This document shows positions 8,450 through 17,819 of a DNA stretch of 64,000 bases, piece after piece. Origin of the DNA: Intestinibaculum porci (lineage in GTDB: Bacteria > Bacillota_I > Bacilli_A > Erysipelotrichales > Coprobacillaceae). The translations under genes and the position numbers were made by a program. The notes beneath the pieces were generated by a model. It was not told where the DNA came from and ran no database searches. It worked only from the letters and a program-made list of their open reading frames with translations. Position 1 is the stretch's first letter. Every line of letters starts with the position of its first letter. The stretch is taken from contig NZ_AP019309.1 in assembly GCF_003925875.1 (NCBI RefSeq), forward strand, positions 1,860,001-1,924,000, given 5' to 3'.

Positions 8450-9439
8450 TTAACCACCTAATAAGGGCTGATCAAAAGCAAAGAGAGCTTCATTGATCTC
8501 ATAAATATCATAGTGTTTATGAATAATGAAGTATTCGACAATAATATCAAACTTATTAGAATGGGATAATGCATACCCCGCCTTTTTTAACATGTCATTG
8601 GTTTCATCTAACGGCAGTTCTAAGGCAATCGCAAAAGCCAACACCGTTTTCTTGCTTGGTTTATAATTTTTATGACTACAAATTTTCGAAAAGAGTTTGC
8701 GATCGACATTAGCCTTTTTGTAACATTCACTATCTTTCATTCCGGCTTCATCAATCTTCCTCATTAACATTTCTGAGAAGCTTTCATCTATCTGTTTCAA
8801 AGCATCTTCTAAGTTTAAGGCCTCATAATAAACCGGCCCTTCCATAACTGATGAGTCATCAAGCAATGCTTTACGGTTTCTTCTCAGCGAAGAAACGGCA
8901 TCACTATGACTTATGACATAGTGATCATCGATATAGCTTTGAATATGAGCAAAGAGCTTGGCACTGATCTGAAAAGCTTTTAAATCAAAGATTACGAGAT
9001 AAACCATCATGTCATGCTCTAATAAGAAATGACTGATTTCCTCAATCGCTATTTGTAAAGCCTGATCTTTAGGATAGCCATAAGCCCCAGCGGATATTAA
9101 GGGAAAAGCAATGCTGTCACAGTCCTTTTCCAACGCTAACGCTAAGCTCTTTTGATAGCATGATCGTAATAACTTTTCTTCCTGATGATGTCCATCGCGG
9201 TAAATTGGTCCCACGGTGTGAATGATGTATTTCGCTTTTAAACGATAGCCTTTAGCCATCTTGGCATCGCCAGTTGGACAGCCATTTAGCTTTCGACACT
9301 CAGCTAAGAGTTTAGGTCCAGCAGCGCGATGAATCGCTCCATCAACCCCGCCTCCGCCTAATAAAGACGTATTGGCCGCGTTGACAATCGCATCTACTTT
9401 CATCTTGGTGATATCGTTTCTTACAATTTGTAAAGGCAT
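8450..9439 (-). CDS. macrodomain protein with C-terminal helical domain
   Basis: 329 residues. Residues 1-165 are a macrodomain (YmdB/MacroD type): NAANTSLLGGGGVDGAIH at about 20-37 is the ADP-ribose binding loop, with IIHTVGP and FPLISAGAYGYP later. Such enzymes remove O-acetyl or protein-linked ADP-ribose. Residues about 200-329 form the extra domain common in Firmicutes homologues (YKKANVDRKLFSKI, KPSKKTVLAFAIALEL, LLG end), which looks like an XRE-like helix-turn-helix. It may sense DNA or act in nucleic-acid-linked ADP-ribosylation; that is inference. The start ATG follows AAGGGGGAG. Confidence 0.85.
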   Translation of the reverse strand: MPLQIVRNDITKMKVDAIVNAANTSLLGGGGVDGAIHRAAGPKLLAECRKLNGCPTGDAKMAKGYRLKAKYIIHTVGPIYRDGHHQEEKLLRSCYQKSLALALEKDCDSIAFPLISAGAYGYPKDQALQIAIEEISHFLLEHDMMVYLVIFDLKAFQISAKLFAHIQSYIDDHYVISHSDAVSSLRRNRKALLDDSSVMEGPVYYEALNLEDALKQIDESFSEMLMRKIDEAGMKDSECYKKANVDRKLFSKICSHKNYKPSKKTVLAFAIALELPLDETNDMLKKAGYALSHSNKFDIIVEYFIIHKHYDIYEINEALFAFDQPLLGG

Positions 9440-9604
9440 AGTATCTCCCCCTTACATTTAAGTATAATCATCACTCTCTGATGATGCAATCTCTCATCTT
9501 ATTATAATGTTATTTTCTTAACAAACTCTTATTGTTATTTACACAAGTTTAATCTTTTGAAAGCTCAAAACGTAGTAAAATAGAATCTAGAAATAAGGTG
9601 TTTT

Positions 9605-9787
9605 ATGAAGCTATTACGCCTAGGAATCAGCACTTTAGCTGCCGCCCTGATTACAACCTCATGCACATTTGCGAATACGGCAAAAACAATTCATGTCGTG
9701 GATCAACTTACGGGAGATAGTATTTTAATATTTAAAAAGATGCAAGGAGTTTCCTTGCATCTTAGTCTTTGTTCTTTTATAAACTAA
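9605..9787 (+). CDS. short lipoprotein, probably truncated
   Basis: 60 codons. Residues 1-20 form a clear lipoprotein signal peptide with ITTSC as lipobox. About 25 mature residues (TIHVVDQLTGD) follow, and the frame then runs through a 12-bp inverted repeat that looks like a terminator, so the last 15 residues are unlikely to be selected. It is probably the 5' end of a lipoprotein gene joined to its terminator by a deletion. Confidence 0.4.
   Translation: MKLLRLGISTLAAALITTSCTFANTAKTIHVVDQLTGDSILIFKKMQGVSLHLSLCSFIN
9737..9763 (+). terminator. hairpin, probable terminator
   Basis: Perfect 12-bp arms (AAGATGCAAGGA and its complement) around a 3-base loop, followed by a T-rich stretch. It lies inside the 3' part of the short lipoprotein frame. 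Confidence 0.6.
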
Positions 9788-9855
9788 ATCCATTTAGATA
9801 TTCTAATATGATCGTTGATTAGATCAAATGATAGCTGTTTATAAAACAATCTTGT

Positions 9856-10599
9856 TTAATCATGACAAGTATGTTCGCCGCAGCCATGTTCATGGCTATG
9901 ATGATCACAATGCGCATCAGGAACATAACTTAAATCACCTTTCAGGTAAGCTTCAACAGCCTCATCAGCAGACCCAGTAACACCGCCAAGTAAGGTGATA
10001 CCAGTCGCCTTGAGAGCATTTTGCGCGCCCATCCCTAGGCCTCCGCAAATCAGGACATCCACCTGTGCATCAGCTAAAAAGCCAACTAATGCCCCATGAC
10101 CTTGACCATTGGTGCTGACCACCTGGCTTTTTACCATCTTGCCATCTTCTACATCATAAAACTTAAAAGTCTGTGTCCGGCCAAAATGTGGAAAAATCAT
10201 ACCTTCTTCATACGTTACTGCAATTCTCATATCAACCTCTTCCTTCCTTTCTATGACTGGCAACCTGTGTATTTTCTGACATTTTTGAAAACAGGTACCA
10301 GCTATTGCGCCATTACATAAGCGATAGTGACCGCCAGCAATCTGTAATGTCTTCCCATGAACAATACTATCCGCAATCTTAAAGCGCGCGTTTTCATAAA
10401 TGTCGGTCACCGTCGAACGGGATATCCCCATTTGGTTGGCACACTCTGCATGGGTTTGTTTTTCATAATCAATTAAGCGAATCACTTCATATTCATCTAA
10501 GGTAAGAATAACCTTTTCATTTGGTGCAATTCCCTCAGGCGCAAAACAATCATATGCTGGTTTTTCACAGATCCGTCTGCATTTCATCGGTCTTGCCAT
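9856..10599 (-). CDS. DUF134 - NifX/NifB-type fusion protein
   Basis: 247 residues. Residues 1-95 are DUF134, a small winged helix-turn-helix protein (MARPMKCRRI, then LDEYEVIRLIDYE and ISRSTVTDIYENARFKIADS). Residues about 124-235 are a dinitrogenase iron-molybdenum cofactor (NifX/NafY-like) domain (MRIAVTYEEGMIFPHFGRT, VDVLICGGLGMGAQNAL). The tail is rich in His and Cys (HCDHHSHEHGCGEHTCHD) and probably binds metal. Such fusions occur in non-diazotrophs, so nitrogen fixation is not implied; a metal- or redox-linked regulator is likely. Its own ATG at 10599 follows AAGGTGATATC. Confidence 0.85.
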   Translation of the reverse strand: MARPMKCRRICEKPAYDCFAPEGIAPNEKVILTLDEYEVIRLIDYEKQTHAECANQMGISRSTVTDIYENARFKIADSIVHGKTLQIAGGHYRLCNGAIAGTCFQKCQKIHRLPVIERKEEVDMRIAVTYEEGMIFPHFGRTQTFKFYDVEDGKMVKSQVVSTNGQGHGALVGFLADAQVDVLICGGLGMGAQNALKATGITLLGGVTGSADEAVEAYLKGDLSYVPDAHCDHHSHEHGCGEHTCHD

Positions 10600-10764
10600 G
10601 ATATCACCTTCTTACGTTTCTGGCATATGTCAATAATAGTGTATGACTGATCCTTCATAAATGCAATAAAATCCTCTGTTTACAAATATTTTATGTGCAT
10701 CTTATGAAAAAGAAAAGAGCCCAAACATTGTGTTTGAACTCTCAATCTGCATATTGCCTAAGTC

Positions 10765-11406
10765 TTATTGCTCTGCAGAAGCTAATTTTCTTCCTAAACG
10801 ATAAGCATTTTCTAAATCATGAGGGAATATTTCTTTATGGATTGCCTTCTTTTTGTCTTCATCAAAGCTGGCCATATTGAACTTAGAATAATCTGGTACC
10901 TGCAAAGTATTATAGCAAGGATACAAGGTCACTTCACCGCCAAGCATGGTCAGTTCTTTTGCATAATCTTCAAACTTTTCTTTATACATACGCTCATAAA
11001 ACTCTTGAGAGGCATTCATGGAGACAAATAGCCCTACATTGACTTTTCCAGTAAAATAATTGCTGTAATCATCATAAGATAATGAGCAGAAATGCAATCT
11101 TTCTAATAATTCAAAGTAACGGCTTGTGGGTCTGCCTAGATAAATTGCTGTGCCAATGAATACAGCATCAGCCTGAAAAATCTTATCAATAATGGGCGTT
11201 AAATCATCCTTCCAGTAACAATGACATCTTTCGACACCCTTTCTCTTACAAAGCATACAGCCGCGACACCCTGTAAAATTCAAATCATACAAGTGAATAA
11301 ACTCTACTTCTGCCCCTGCTTCTTTGGCCCCTTTTGCAGCGGATTTTAATAATTGAGAAGTATTACCGGCTTTTCTTGGAGTCGCATTTAATACAATCAC
11401 TTTCAT
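10765..11406 (-). CDS. iron-sulfur flavoprotein / flavodoxin-like NAD(P)H oxidoreductase
   Basis: 213 residues from MKVIVLNATPRK. The N-terminal flavodoxin-like fold carries the phosphate-binding loop NATPRKAGNTSQLL. The cysteine cluster CRGCMLCKRKGVERC (about residues 48-62) is the compact CxxCxxC-type motif that binds a 4Fe-4S cluster in iron-sulfur flavoproteins. FIGTAIYLGRPTS is the FMN-ring loop. The start is the ATG at 11406; an upstream in-frame ATG lacks a ribosome site. It stands alone. Confidence 0.8.
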   Translation of the reverse strand: MKVIVLNATPRKAGNTSQLLKSAAKGAKEAGAEVEFIHLYDLNFTGCRGCMLCKRKGVERCHCYWKDDLTPIIDKIFQADAVFIGTAIYLGRPTSRYFELLERLHFCSLSYDDYSNYFTGKVNVGLFVSMNASQEFYERMYKEKFEDYAKELTMLGGEVTLYPCYNTLQVPDYSKFNMASFDEDKKKAIHKEIFPHDLENAYRLGRKLASAEQ

Positions 11407-11763
11407 CGCTTGTCCCTTATATGAGCATGAAGATATTATGTCCATACTCATATCCATTTCCTTTCTATTCGCTTTTTATCCGTAACTGATGACGGCTTTT
11501 CCCAACAAATGTTTGAAAAGATAAACATGCATACTATAAAATCCATAACAAAACGGTCCCTCTCATAAACTTATGCCATTTATCAAATCATTCATATACG
11601 TCTTGAATTCACTGATTTACATCGTAATACACCATCAATCATCACGTATGATTTTCAGACTTTTTCATATAAATACTTGATGACTTTGCCTACTCATTAT
11701 ATAACCAATCACAGTCGCAATGTAAGCACAATTTACAAAGTAGGCGGTCTAATGCTCGTGACT
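11407..11763. other. intergenic stretch without a recognisable gene
   Basis: About 350 AT-rich bases between the flavoprotein gene and the YoaP-like pseudogene. I see no coherent frame, repeat or strong hairpin here. It may hold the promoter of the gene to the left. Confidence 0.4.
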
Positions 11764-12454
11764 TCAGTCATGAGAAATTGACACCATAGCATTACCAACC
11801 TTGATAAACTTTTTGGCATTCATCTGCTCATTTGTCACATAATCACCATTATAAAATAATGCATAATTAGTGATCGGTGTGGGAGCACTTTGCGCTTCTT
11901 CTCTACTTGTAATATGGATGGCATGAAAAGGAATATTATTTTCTTTGGCCGTCTCTATCAAAATAGGCACATACTTTGCGTTACACGGACACCAACTGGT
12001 GTAATACAAAACAAAGCCTGGTTCTTCTGTATGGGAATGTTTTGCATTTTCCTTAAAGGATGGTTTGGTACCATAGCTGAATCCCACAATCTGCTTCATC
12101 ACAAACATAAAAGCCTTTATATTTCAAGAACTTCGGATCCGCGAAGAAAGGTTTCTTCTTGTTAGCAGCCAAAAAACAAAGTCCCACTTTTTTCCCTTTC
12201 AGTCAGAGATACAGGCATTAAGTAAATCATTTGCATATCCATTTCCTTTAAGCGCAGCCACTCACAGGCAGTCAATATACATATAGCCTTCAGCATTGAT
12301 TGAAACCCATGCATTCTCAGCAGGCATATATTCAATAAAGCATTTGCCTCGCTCAACGCTTTTTCGATAAAACCTGAACATCCTTATGATTCGAGATCGC
12401 ACAACAAATATGTTTCTGTTCCAGATTATCATTATTGGCTTTTAAGTATTCCAT
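11764..12454 (-). pseudogene. YoaP-like GNAT acetyltransferase pseudogene
   Basis: All parts of a YoaP-type protein can be followed on the minus strand, but in pieces. The N-terminus (MEYLKANNDNLEQKHICC, then SKKR) ends in a stop. A second block holds GKCFIEYMPAENAWV and a third holds LKGNGYANDLLNACI, the CoA loop; both carry stops. The last 110 codons (from MKQIVGFSYG) are open and hold the thioredoxin-like C-terminal domain with YTSWCPCNAKYVP. The segment linking the first two blocks is deleted. The open part is too incomplete to be an acetyltransferase. Confidence 0.75.
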
Positions 12455-12662
12455 ATCTTCACCCTTTTTTCGTATAGCAGACACGCTTAATCTATTGAGT
12501 GACTTCATCAGCATTTTGTGCATCACTACACAATTTGCATTTATATTGTGTATGATCTGAATTATAAATGTAAAGGCATGCGTTTTGCTTCTTGTAACCT
12601 CGCCGATCGATGATCCCATCGATGAGTATGATGGATCCACACATTTGAATCAATGCGAAAAT

Positions 12663-12687
12663 AAAAAAGGCTTGAGAGCCTTTTTTA
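12663..12687 (-). terminator. Rho-independent terminator
   Basis: Stem AAGGCT/AGCCTT with loop TGAG (written in plus orientation), flanked by A and T runs on both sides. The stop codon of the gene at 12685 lies within it, so the gene ends directly in its terminator. Confidence 0.7.
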
Positions 12688-12996
12688 CTTAATTTTGTGT
12701 TTATTCATTTTTTCCTGAAAGATATCGGTAATGATCTGGCGCAGCTGCTCACGCGTTTCTTCTGGAAGATCTCCTTCTTGTTTAGCAACTGCATAAAGAT
12801 CTGGATACGTCTTGGCGATACGTTCAATTGTTTTCGTTGTCGCATGCTTTCTTACAAAAAAAGGAATCTTTTTGATCCATTCTTGCGGAACTAAGGCAAG
12901 AATCTTATCGGCTGCTTCCTGATCAGTGATGACAGCTGTAGAGAGTCCCTTTTTGATTTGTGCCTGTTCCTGACTTGTAAAATCCTGTAACTTCAT
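12685..12996 (-). CDS. small helical protein of unknown function
   Basis: 103 residues, predicted all-helical and charged (MKLQDFTSQEQAQIKKGLS at the start, an EKMNKHKIK basic tail). No signal peptide or membrane segment. The start ATG follows AAAAGGAGAATATT, a very strong site, and a terminator coincides with the stop codon, so it is a real monocistronic gene. I do not recognise the family. Confidence 0.7.
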   Translation of the reverse strand: MKLQDFTSQEQAQIKKGLSTAVITDQEAADKILALVPQEWIKKIPFFVRKHATTKTIERIAKTYPDLYAVAKQEGDLPEETREQLRQIITDIFQEKMNKHKIK

Positions 12997-13189
12997 AATA
13001 TTCTCCTTTTGCTTTCTAATGTATTATAGCTTAATGCAAGGCAAATGCAAGTATATTGCTTGCAAATAAATAGGACACAATCTTTTTGCAAGTATAAATA
13101 TTCCCCCCTTACATTTAAATATAGTGAACTCCTATTTTTGATGCAATTTCTAGATATAATGATTTCCCTTTTTATTGTAATCATTTTTA

Positions 13190-13218
13190 TTGCAAGTAAA
13201 CATGTAAAGTTTTACAAT
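13190..13218 (+). promoter_or_regulatory. lactate oxidase promoter with cre-like operator
   Basis: -35 TTGCAA at 13190-13195, a 17-bp spacer, -10 TACAAT at 13213-13218. The inverted repeat TGTAAAGTTTTACA at 13203-13216 overlaps the -10. It resembles a CcpA cre site except that the central CG is GT, so catabolite control is possible; another repressor is equally possible. Confidence 0.6.
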
Positions 13219-13252
13219 ACTTTTGAAATACATAAAATAGGAGGATTGAATT

Positions 13253-14338
13253 ATGGCATATTATACAAGTAACGCTGAGCATCCTATCGATATTGTCAAT
13301 ATCGCTAGTTTGGAAAATCGTGTGAAGGCACGTATGGATCGTGGTGCTTTTGGCTATATTCGTGAAGGAGCAGAAGATGAATGGACATTAAGAGAGAATA
13401 CCCGTGCTTTTAATGACCTGCGTATCGCCCCTCGTGTTTTACAGGGGATCGATCATGTTGATTTATCAACATCTATTTTTGGTATAGATCTGAAAACACC
13501 TATTATTGAAGCGCCTTCCGCTGCGCATGGCTTAGCCCATGTTAAAGGAGAAGTGGATACAGCAATCGGTGCCGCCAAAGCTGGAACTTTATTCGCGATG
13601 AGTACCTATGGCAGCACCCCAGTTGAAGAAGCCGCTGCCGCAGCGCCTGAAGCTCCACAGTTTTTCCAGTTGTATATGAGTAAGGATGATGGATTCAATG
13701 AATTCCTTATTAAAAAGGCTGTGAAAGCTGGTGTCAAAGCCATTATCATGACCGTTGATTCTACCCTAGGTGGTTATCGTGAAGAAGATATCGTTTCGCA
13801 TTTCCAGTTCCCTTTACCAATGCCAAACTTAGCTGCTTATAGCGCTAGTGATGGCGTCGGCAAGGGCATTTCAGAAATCTATGCAGCCGCTAAGCAGGAT
13901 TTCGTTCCTAGCGATATCGCTAAAGTCAAAGACATGTCAGGCTTACCAGTTTTCGTTAAGGGAATTCAGTCACCAGAAGATGCGATCGTAGCCATTCAGG
14001 CAGGTGCTGATGGCATCTGGGTTTCTAATCATGGCGGTCGTCAGTTAGATGGCGGTCCTGCTTCCATTTCAGTCTTACCAGCCATTGCGAAAGCTGTTAA
14101 CCATCAGGTGCCCGTCATCTTCGATAGCGGTGTACGTCGTGGCCAGCATGTCTTTAAAGCATTAGCCAGCGGTGCTGACTTAGTCGCTATTGGTCGTCCA
14201 GTTATTTATGGTTTAAATTTAGGCGGTGCCGAAGGCGTCAAATCTGTCTTCGATCATCTTAATATGGAGCTGTCTATTACCATGCAGTTAGCTGGCACGA
14301 AAACGATTGAAGAGATCAAAAAAACAACGCTATTATAA
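13253..14338 (+). CDS. lox: FMN-dependent L-lactate oxidase
   Basis: 361 residues of the alpha-hydroxy acid oxidase family, TIM barrel with FMN. It oxidises L-lactate with O2, giving pyruvate and H2O2. Active-site residues line up with Aerococcus lactate oxidase with an offset of 5: Tyr35 (GAFGYIREG), Tyr141 (QLYMS), Arg176 (GGYREED), His260 and Arg263 (SNHGGRQLDGG). The length and the FDSGVRRGQHVFKALASGA and GRPVIYG phosphate-site motifs are typical. A lactate dehydrogenase/monooxygenase relative is possible, but the similarity is to oxidases. The ribosome site is AGGAGGATTGAATT. It is monocistronic with hairpins behind it. Confidence 0.9.
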   Translation: MAYYTSNAEHPIDIVNIASLENRVKARMDRGAFGYIREGAEDEWTLRENTRAFNDLRIAPRVLQGIDHVDLSTSIFGIDLKTPIIEAPSAAHGLAHVKGEVDTAIGAAKAGTLFAMSTYGSTPVEEAAAAAPEAPQFFQLYMSKDDGFNEFLIKKAVKAGVKAIIMTVDSTLGGYREEDIVSHFQFPLPMPNLAAYSASDGVGKGISEIYAAAKQDFVPSDIAKVKDMSGLPVFVKGIQSPEDAIVAIQAGADGIWVSNHGGRQLDGGPASISVLPAIAKAVNHQVPVIFDSGVRRGQHVFKALASGADLVAIGRPVIYGLNLGGAEGVKSVFDHLNMELSITMQLAGTKTIEEIKKTTLL

Positions 14339-14343
14339 AAATG

Positions 14344-14407
14344 TAGGCAGGCTTCACCCCTGCCTATTTAAATAACTCGATCAAGTGGAGCCTGAGCTGC
14401 TCCACTT
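14344..14407 (+). terminator. two hairpins after the lactate oxidase gene
   Basis: First hairpin: TAGGCAGG/CCTGCCTA at 14344-14366, followed by a T/A-rich run. Second hairpin: AAGTGGAGC/GCTCCACTT at 14383-14407. The first is the likelier terminator. Confidence 0.6.
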
Positions 14408-14597
14408 ATCTCTTTAAAGATTCTTTTCATGGCCTCTCCAAACTCTCATGCAAAGTGTTCTTTTTAATGAATCATGAATAAAAACAGAGTTAGATATCTT
14501 GAAAATAACGGATGTTTTTCCACTTTAATATAAATTTGTGTAGGAGTATAATAAGATCAATTAAGAAATAAAAGAACGACTAAACAGGTGATCATAC

Positions 14598-15749
14598 ATG
14601 TCTTTATCTACAATTAATTATCTTATTATTAACTTTAGCTGTTTATTATGTGCGGCCATTCTCTTTTTTCATACCGGGGAAGATCTTGCAAGTGATATGG
14701 AAATTCGTTTGTTTAAACTTTTATTAATCGTCTTCGGGATCTTTCTGATCGATGATAGTTTATGGGAACTTGCCGTTACACATTCCACATCTCTTCCGAT
14801 TGTCATCCGCAGTCTTTTCAATGCCATTGGCTTATCCTGTCAGCCTTTGCTTTGTTTTGTCTGGTTTCTCTTTTCTGAAGTCCATCTCAAGGCCCCTCTT
14901 CTCACCAAACGCTGGTTTATTCCTTTAACGATGACACCCATGCTTATATGTGTCGTCCTGATCTTTACCTCTTTAAAGACTGGACTGATTTTCTATAGTA
15001 CCGCAACCGCTGAATATCATGGTTCCCTTTACGATCTGGTCATGATTTTTGATTTTATTTATCTGTTACTGGTGACAATACATGCCATAATCAAAGCGCA
15101 CCATACAAAATCTTTTTCCTCTAAAAGAAAATATTTTTCTATGATCGCTTTTGTTTTATTTCCCTTTACCGCTGGACTATTTGATAGTTTCGTTCCTAAT
15201 ACACCTATTATGTCGCCCTCAATCCTCTCAGCTCTGCTGTTATTTTTTGTCAATGTCCAGGAAATGCGCATCTACAGCGATGCCTTAACCGGCTTAAACA
15301 ATCGCCGCCGTTCCAATCAGATGTTAGAGGAATCAATTGAAAAAGCCAACCCTCATAATGGCTTTTATGTGTTAATTATGGATATCAATCAGTTCAAGCA
15401 GATCAATGATCATTACGGCCATATTGAAGGCGATCATGCTCTGCAATGCACAGCTCATGCTTTAAAAAACATCGCTTCACAATATTCCGTCTTTCTCTCC
15501 CGCTGGGGCGGCGATGAATTTATGATTATTTGTCCACAAAGTGCGATTGCATCTATTGAAGAATTCAAACGAAAGCTCGAGCAGAGCATCATCAGTACTG
15601 CAAAAACTCTTAACCTTCCCTATTGCCTTTCTATAAGCGTCGGTTATAGTTTATGTACATCTTCGCACATGACCCCCGCCCAGTTAACCCAGGCCGCTGA
15701 TCTCATGCTTTATCAGGAAAAACATATCGTGCATCATCTCAAATCATAA
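14598..15749 (+). CDS. membrane-bound diguanylate cyclase (GGDEF)
   Basis: 383 residues. Six or so hydrophobic helices fill residues 1-210 (a 7TM-like sensor of unknown ligand). A GGDEF domain follows from about 225. The catalytic motif GGDEF is intact at 304-308, preceded by the FKQINDHYGHIEGD substrate-binding block; an RxxD inhibitory site is not obvious. It would synthesise cyclic di-GMP at the inner face of the membrane. The upstream TATAAT box near 14550 and the gap before the ATG suggest its own promoter. Cyclic di-GMP signalling is uncommon in this bacterial group. Confidence 0.85.
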   Translation: MSLSTINYLIINFSCLLCAAILFFHTGEDLASDMEIRLFKLLLIVFGIFLIDDSLWELAVTHSTSLPIVIRSLFNAIGLSCQPLLCFVWFLFSEVHLKAPLLTKRWFIPLTMTPMLICVVLIFTSLKTGLIFYSTATAEYHGSLYDLVMIFDFIYLLLVTIHAIIKAHHTKSFSSKRKYFSMIAFVLFPFTAGLFDSFVPNTPIMSPSILSALLLFFVNVQEMRIYSDALTGLNNRRRSNQMLEESIEKANPHNGFYVLIMDINQFKQINDHYGHIEGDHALQCTAHALKNIASQYSVFLSRWGGDEFMIICPQSAIASIEEFKRKLEQSIISTAKTLNLPYCLSISVGYSLCTSSHMTPAQLTQAADLMLYQEKHIVHHLKS

Positions 15750-15767
15750 AAAAAGCATGAAAGAAAC

Positions 15768-16361
15768 AATGCACCTATGGAAAGCTTCTTTGGGAGAATG
15801 AAATCAATTCTTAATGAACTCGTTGAAAGATGTCCTAACTTTGATACAGTTGAAACAATGGTTGAGAATTACCTGAAACAGTATAATACGGAAATTCCTC
15901 AGTATGATCTGGCGGGGCAAACTCCTGAAGAATACTATCGTTATATCACTGAAGGCATTTATCAGACTGATATCTATTTCGGTGTTTCCTCTAAGGAGCT
16001 GATCACTCAGGCAGAACTTGAATCAAGACGTGAGCTGGCGCGTGCTGAAAGAGCCAAACGCAGAAGCGAGCAACGCAAGTCAGATGAATCATCGTATGAG
16101 TACAAGAGCAGACAGCATCCTATTCGGGTGGTACATAAGGACCAGACAATTATTCTTGGGCGAATTAACAAGCTGCAGAAGCTAATTGATGAAGAGAGCA
16201 GAGAAATTGAAAGACTTGAAACACTCCTGGAAGACACTGATATTGCACTTAAGTTTTTAACCAGAGCATCAGAATCAGTAATAGAGTCACTGTATTACCC
16301 TCGAAACTGGCAAAAGTATCCAGAGCTATCCTACGTAAACAGAACTGGAGCAATCTATTAA
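15768..16361 (+). pseudogene. truncated IS3-type transposase with an odd C-terminal extension
   Basis: Begins in mid-protein (NNAPMESFFGRMKS, which carries the last catalytic Glu of the IS3/IS150 DDE domain) directly after the cyclase gene; the integrase N-terminus and the first two acidic residues are absent. About 50 residues of IS3 C-terminus are followed by about 135 residues not usual for IS3 (acidic/basic helices, QKLIDEESREIERLETLLED) that end in NRTGAIY. The frame is open over 194 codons. It cannot be an active transposase. Confidence 0.7.
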
Positions 16362-16460
16362 TATAATGAATCAGCATTAATAACATGTTTAAAAAATCAC
16401 ATATTGTGGTTCTTTTTGTCGTTCCCAGAATACTTTTAAAGAATCTCAAAAATGCGAAAA

Positions 16461-16494
16461 ATGAGGGTAAGATTCAATTGAATCTTACCCTCAT
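16461..16494. repeat. 34-bp perfect palindrome
   Basis: ATGAGGGTAAGATTCAA is followed immediately by its exact complement, with no loop base. It lies 100 bp after the transposase fragment and could be a bidirectional terminator or the end of the former insertion sequence. Confidence 0.6.
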
Positions 16495-16823
16495 TCCGTT
16501 TCAGTTGCAAACAACTCAGTACCGTCAATAAATTGTACTTGACAATGGTACCAGTTTACATTCTCTCATGCTTTATATATATATCCAGCTTTCCCATGTG
16601 TTTCAGTTGTTCTATTGACCTTACTATCCTGCTTCATACAAAATTATATCAGTTGACAGTGACCTCCACATCCATCGGACATACTTATAAAATCACGATG
16701 ATCTGTATAGACAAATGATCATTCTTATCCAACAAAATTGAACACTTACTTTTCAATTCACTGTTTCAAACGATCTAGAAACATATTTATAGCTGTATAT
16801 TAAAGCAGGCATCCAAGTCTCAA
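16495..16823. other. intergenic stretch without a gene
   Basis: About 330 AT-rich bases between the palindrome and the end of the sirtuin gene. I see no supported frame or structure. It marks the boundary between the transposase fragment and the ADP-ribosylation operon. Confidence 0.4.
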
Positions 16824-17819
16824 TCACTGTTGTTTCATCTTCGCTAACACATCACCAATATCACCATTAATACAGATACTCCTATCAGCAATCTCGCTTG
16901 GGCTGAAGGCTTCACCATAATTGATGCAGGCATACACGGCGTTTTCATTCGTCAAGGTCATCTGCCAAAATGGATACTTTACAATAACTGGGGTGTTAGC
17001 CCCCACACCAAGTTCCAGATAAAGCACATGTATATGCTCATGTCTATGTAAAAAGTCCGCATAGGCGGCTGATGCTCTATGCCAGCCTTCATCCTCGACA
17101 AAAGAATCATCAATTCGTAAATTCATAGTCACATCGGAAGCATCATCTGGACATTTTGGAATGAGTGATGTCGGAATCTTCATTTTGAGTTCACCATTTT
17201 CAGGAACCTGAAACAAGCCGTTTTCATCTCGAATGAACCCCTGTGCTTCCATCGCTTGATTGACCCATTCTTCATTGTCATAGGTCTTCTGAATAGATGG
17301 ATTGATGCTTTGAAAGAGACCATAATCACACTGAGTATAAAACAGACGCTTGCGATCAAAGCCTGCTTTTTGGAACTGATGATCCACATTGGTCGTTATG
17401 ACAAAATAATCCTGATCTTTTATAAGGGCAAGCAGCTCCTGATAGACAGGTTTAGGAGTATCAACATAGCGGTTGAAATAGATATTTCTAGCCCACCACG
17501 CCCAGCTTGTTTCTTTATCGGGAAAGGGATAGAAACCGCCAGAATACATATCCTTAATGCCAAACGCTCTGGCAAAATCAAAGAAATATTTCTCGAAACG
17601 TTCACCGCTATAAGTCATTCCTGCGGAAGTGGATAACCCTGCCCCTGCTCCGATAACAATCGCATCCGCCGTTTTAATTTCTTTTTTTAATTGGGAGATA
17701 CTCTGTTCTATGGAATCTGTGGGAAATGACACATTTCTCCTAAAATGACGTGCTGCACTCAATCCCTTTTGAATGCTCTCCTGATAGCCATTAGGCATTT
17801 TATGATATAAGTTCTTCAT
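16824..17819 (-). CDS. SirTM-type sirtuin (protein ADP-ribosyltransferase)
   Basis: 331 residues. Sirtuin Rossmann core with the NAD loop GAGAGLS (57-63) and the catalytic loop TTNVDHQ (142-148), where the canonical sirtuin His is replaced by Gln, as in the macrodomain-linked SirTM class. The zinc-binding Cys pairs of deacetylase sirtuins are absent. In Staphylococcus and Streptococcus, SirTM ADP-ribosylates a lipoylated GcvH-like carrier in response to oxidative stress (family knowledge). It is the last gene of a three-gene operon and overlaps the macrodomain gene by 20 bp. The start at 17819 is chosen for that coupling. Confidence 0.88.
   Translation of the reverse strand: MKNLYHKMPNGYQESIQKGLSAARHFRRNVSFPTDSIEQSISQLKKEIKTADAIVIGAGAGLSTSAGMTYSGERFEKYFFDFARAFGIKDMYSGGFYPFPDKETSWAWWARNIYFNRYVDTPKPVYQELLALIKDQDYFVITTNVDHQFQKAGFDRKRLFYTQCDYGLFQSINPSIQKTYDNEEWVNQAMEAQGFIRDENGLFQVPENGELKMKIPTSLIPKCPDDASDVTMNLRIDDSFVEDEGWHRASAAYADFLHRHEHIHVLYLELGVGANTPVIVKYPFWQMTLTNENAVYACINYGEAFSPSEIADRSICINGDIGDVLAKMKQQ

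Noticed and set aside
12353-12640. 95-codon protein on the minus strand
   Set aside because: It includes the start of the YoaP-like pseudogene only in its last 30 codons; the rest has no ribosome site or family resemblance.
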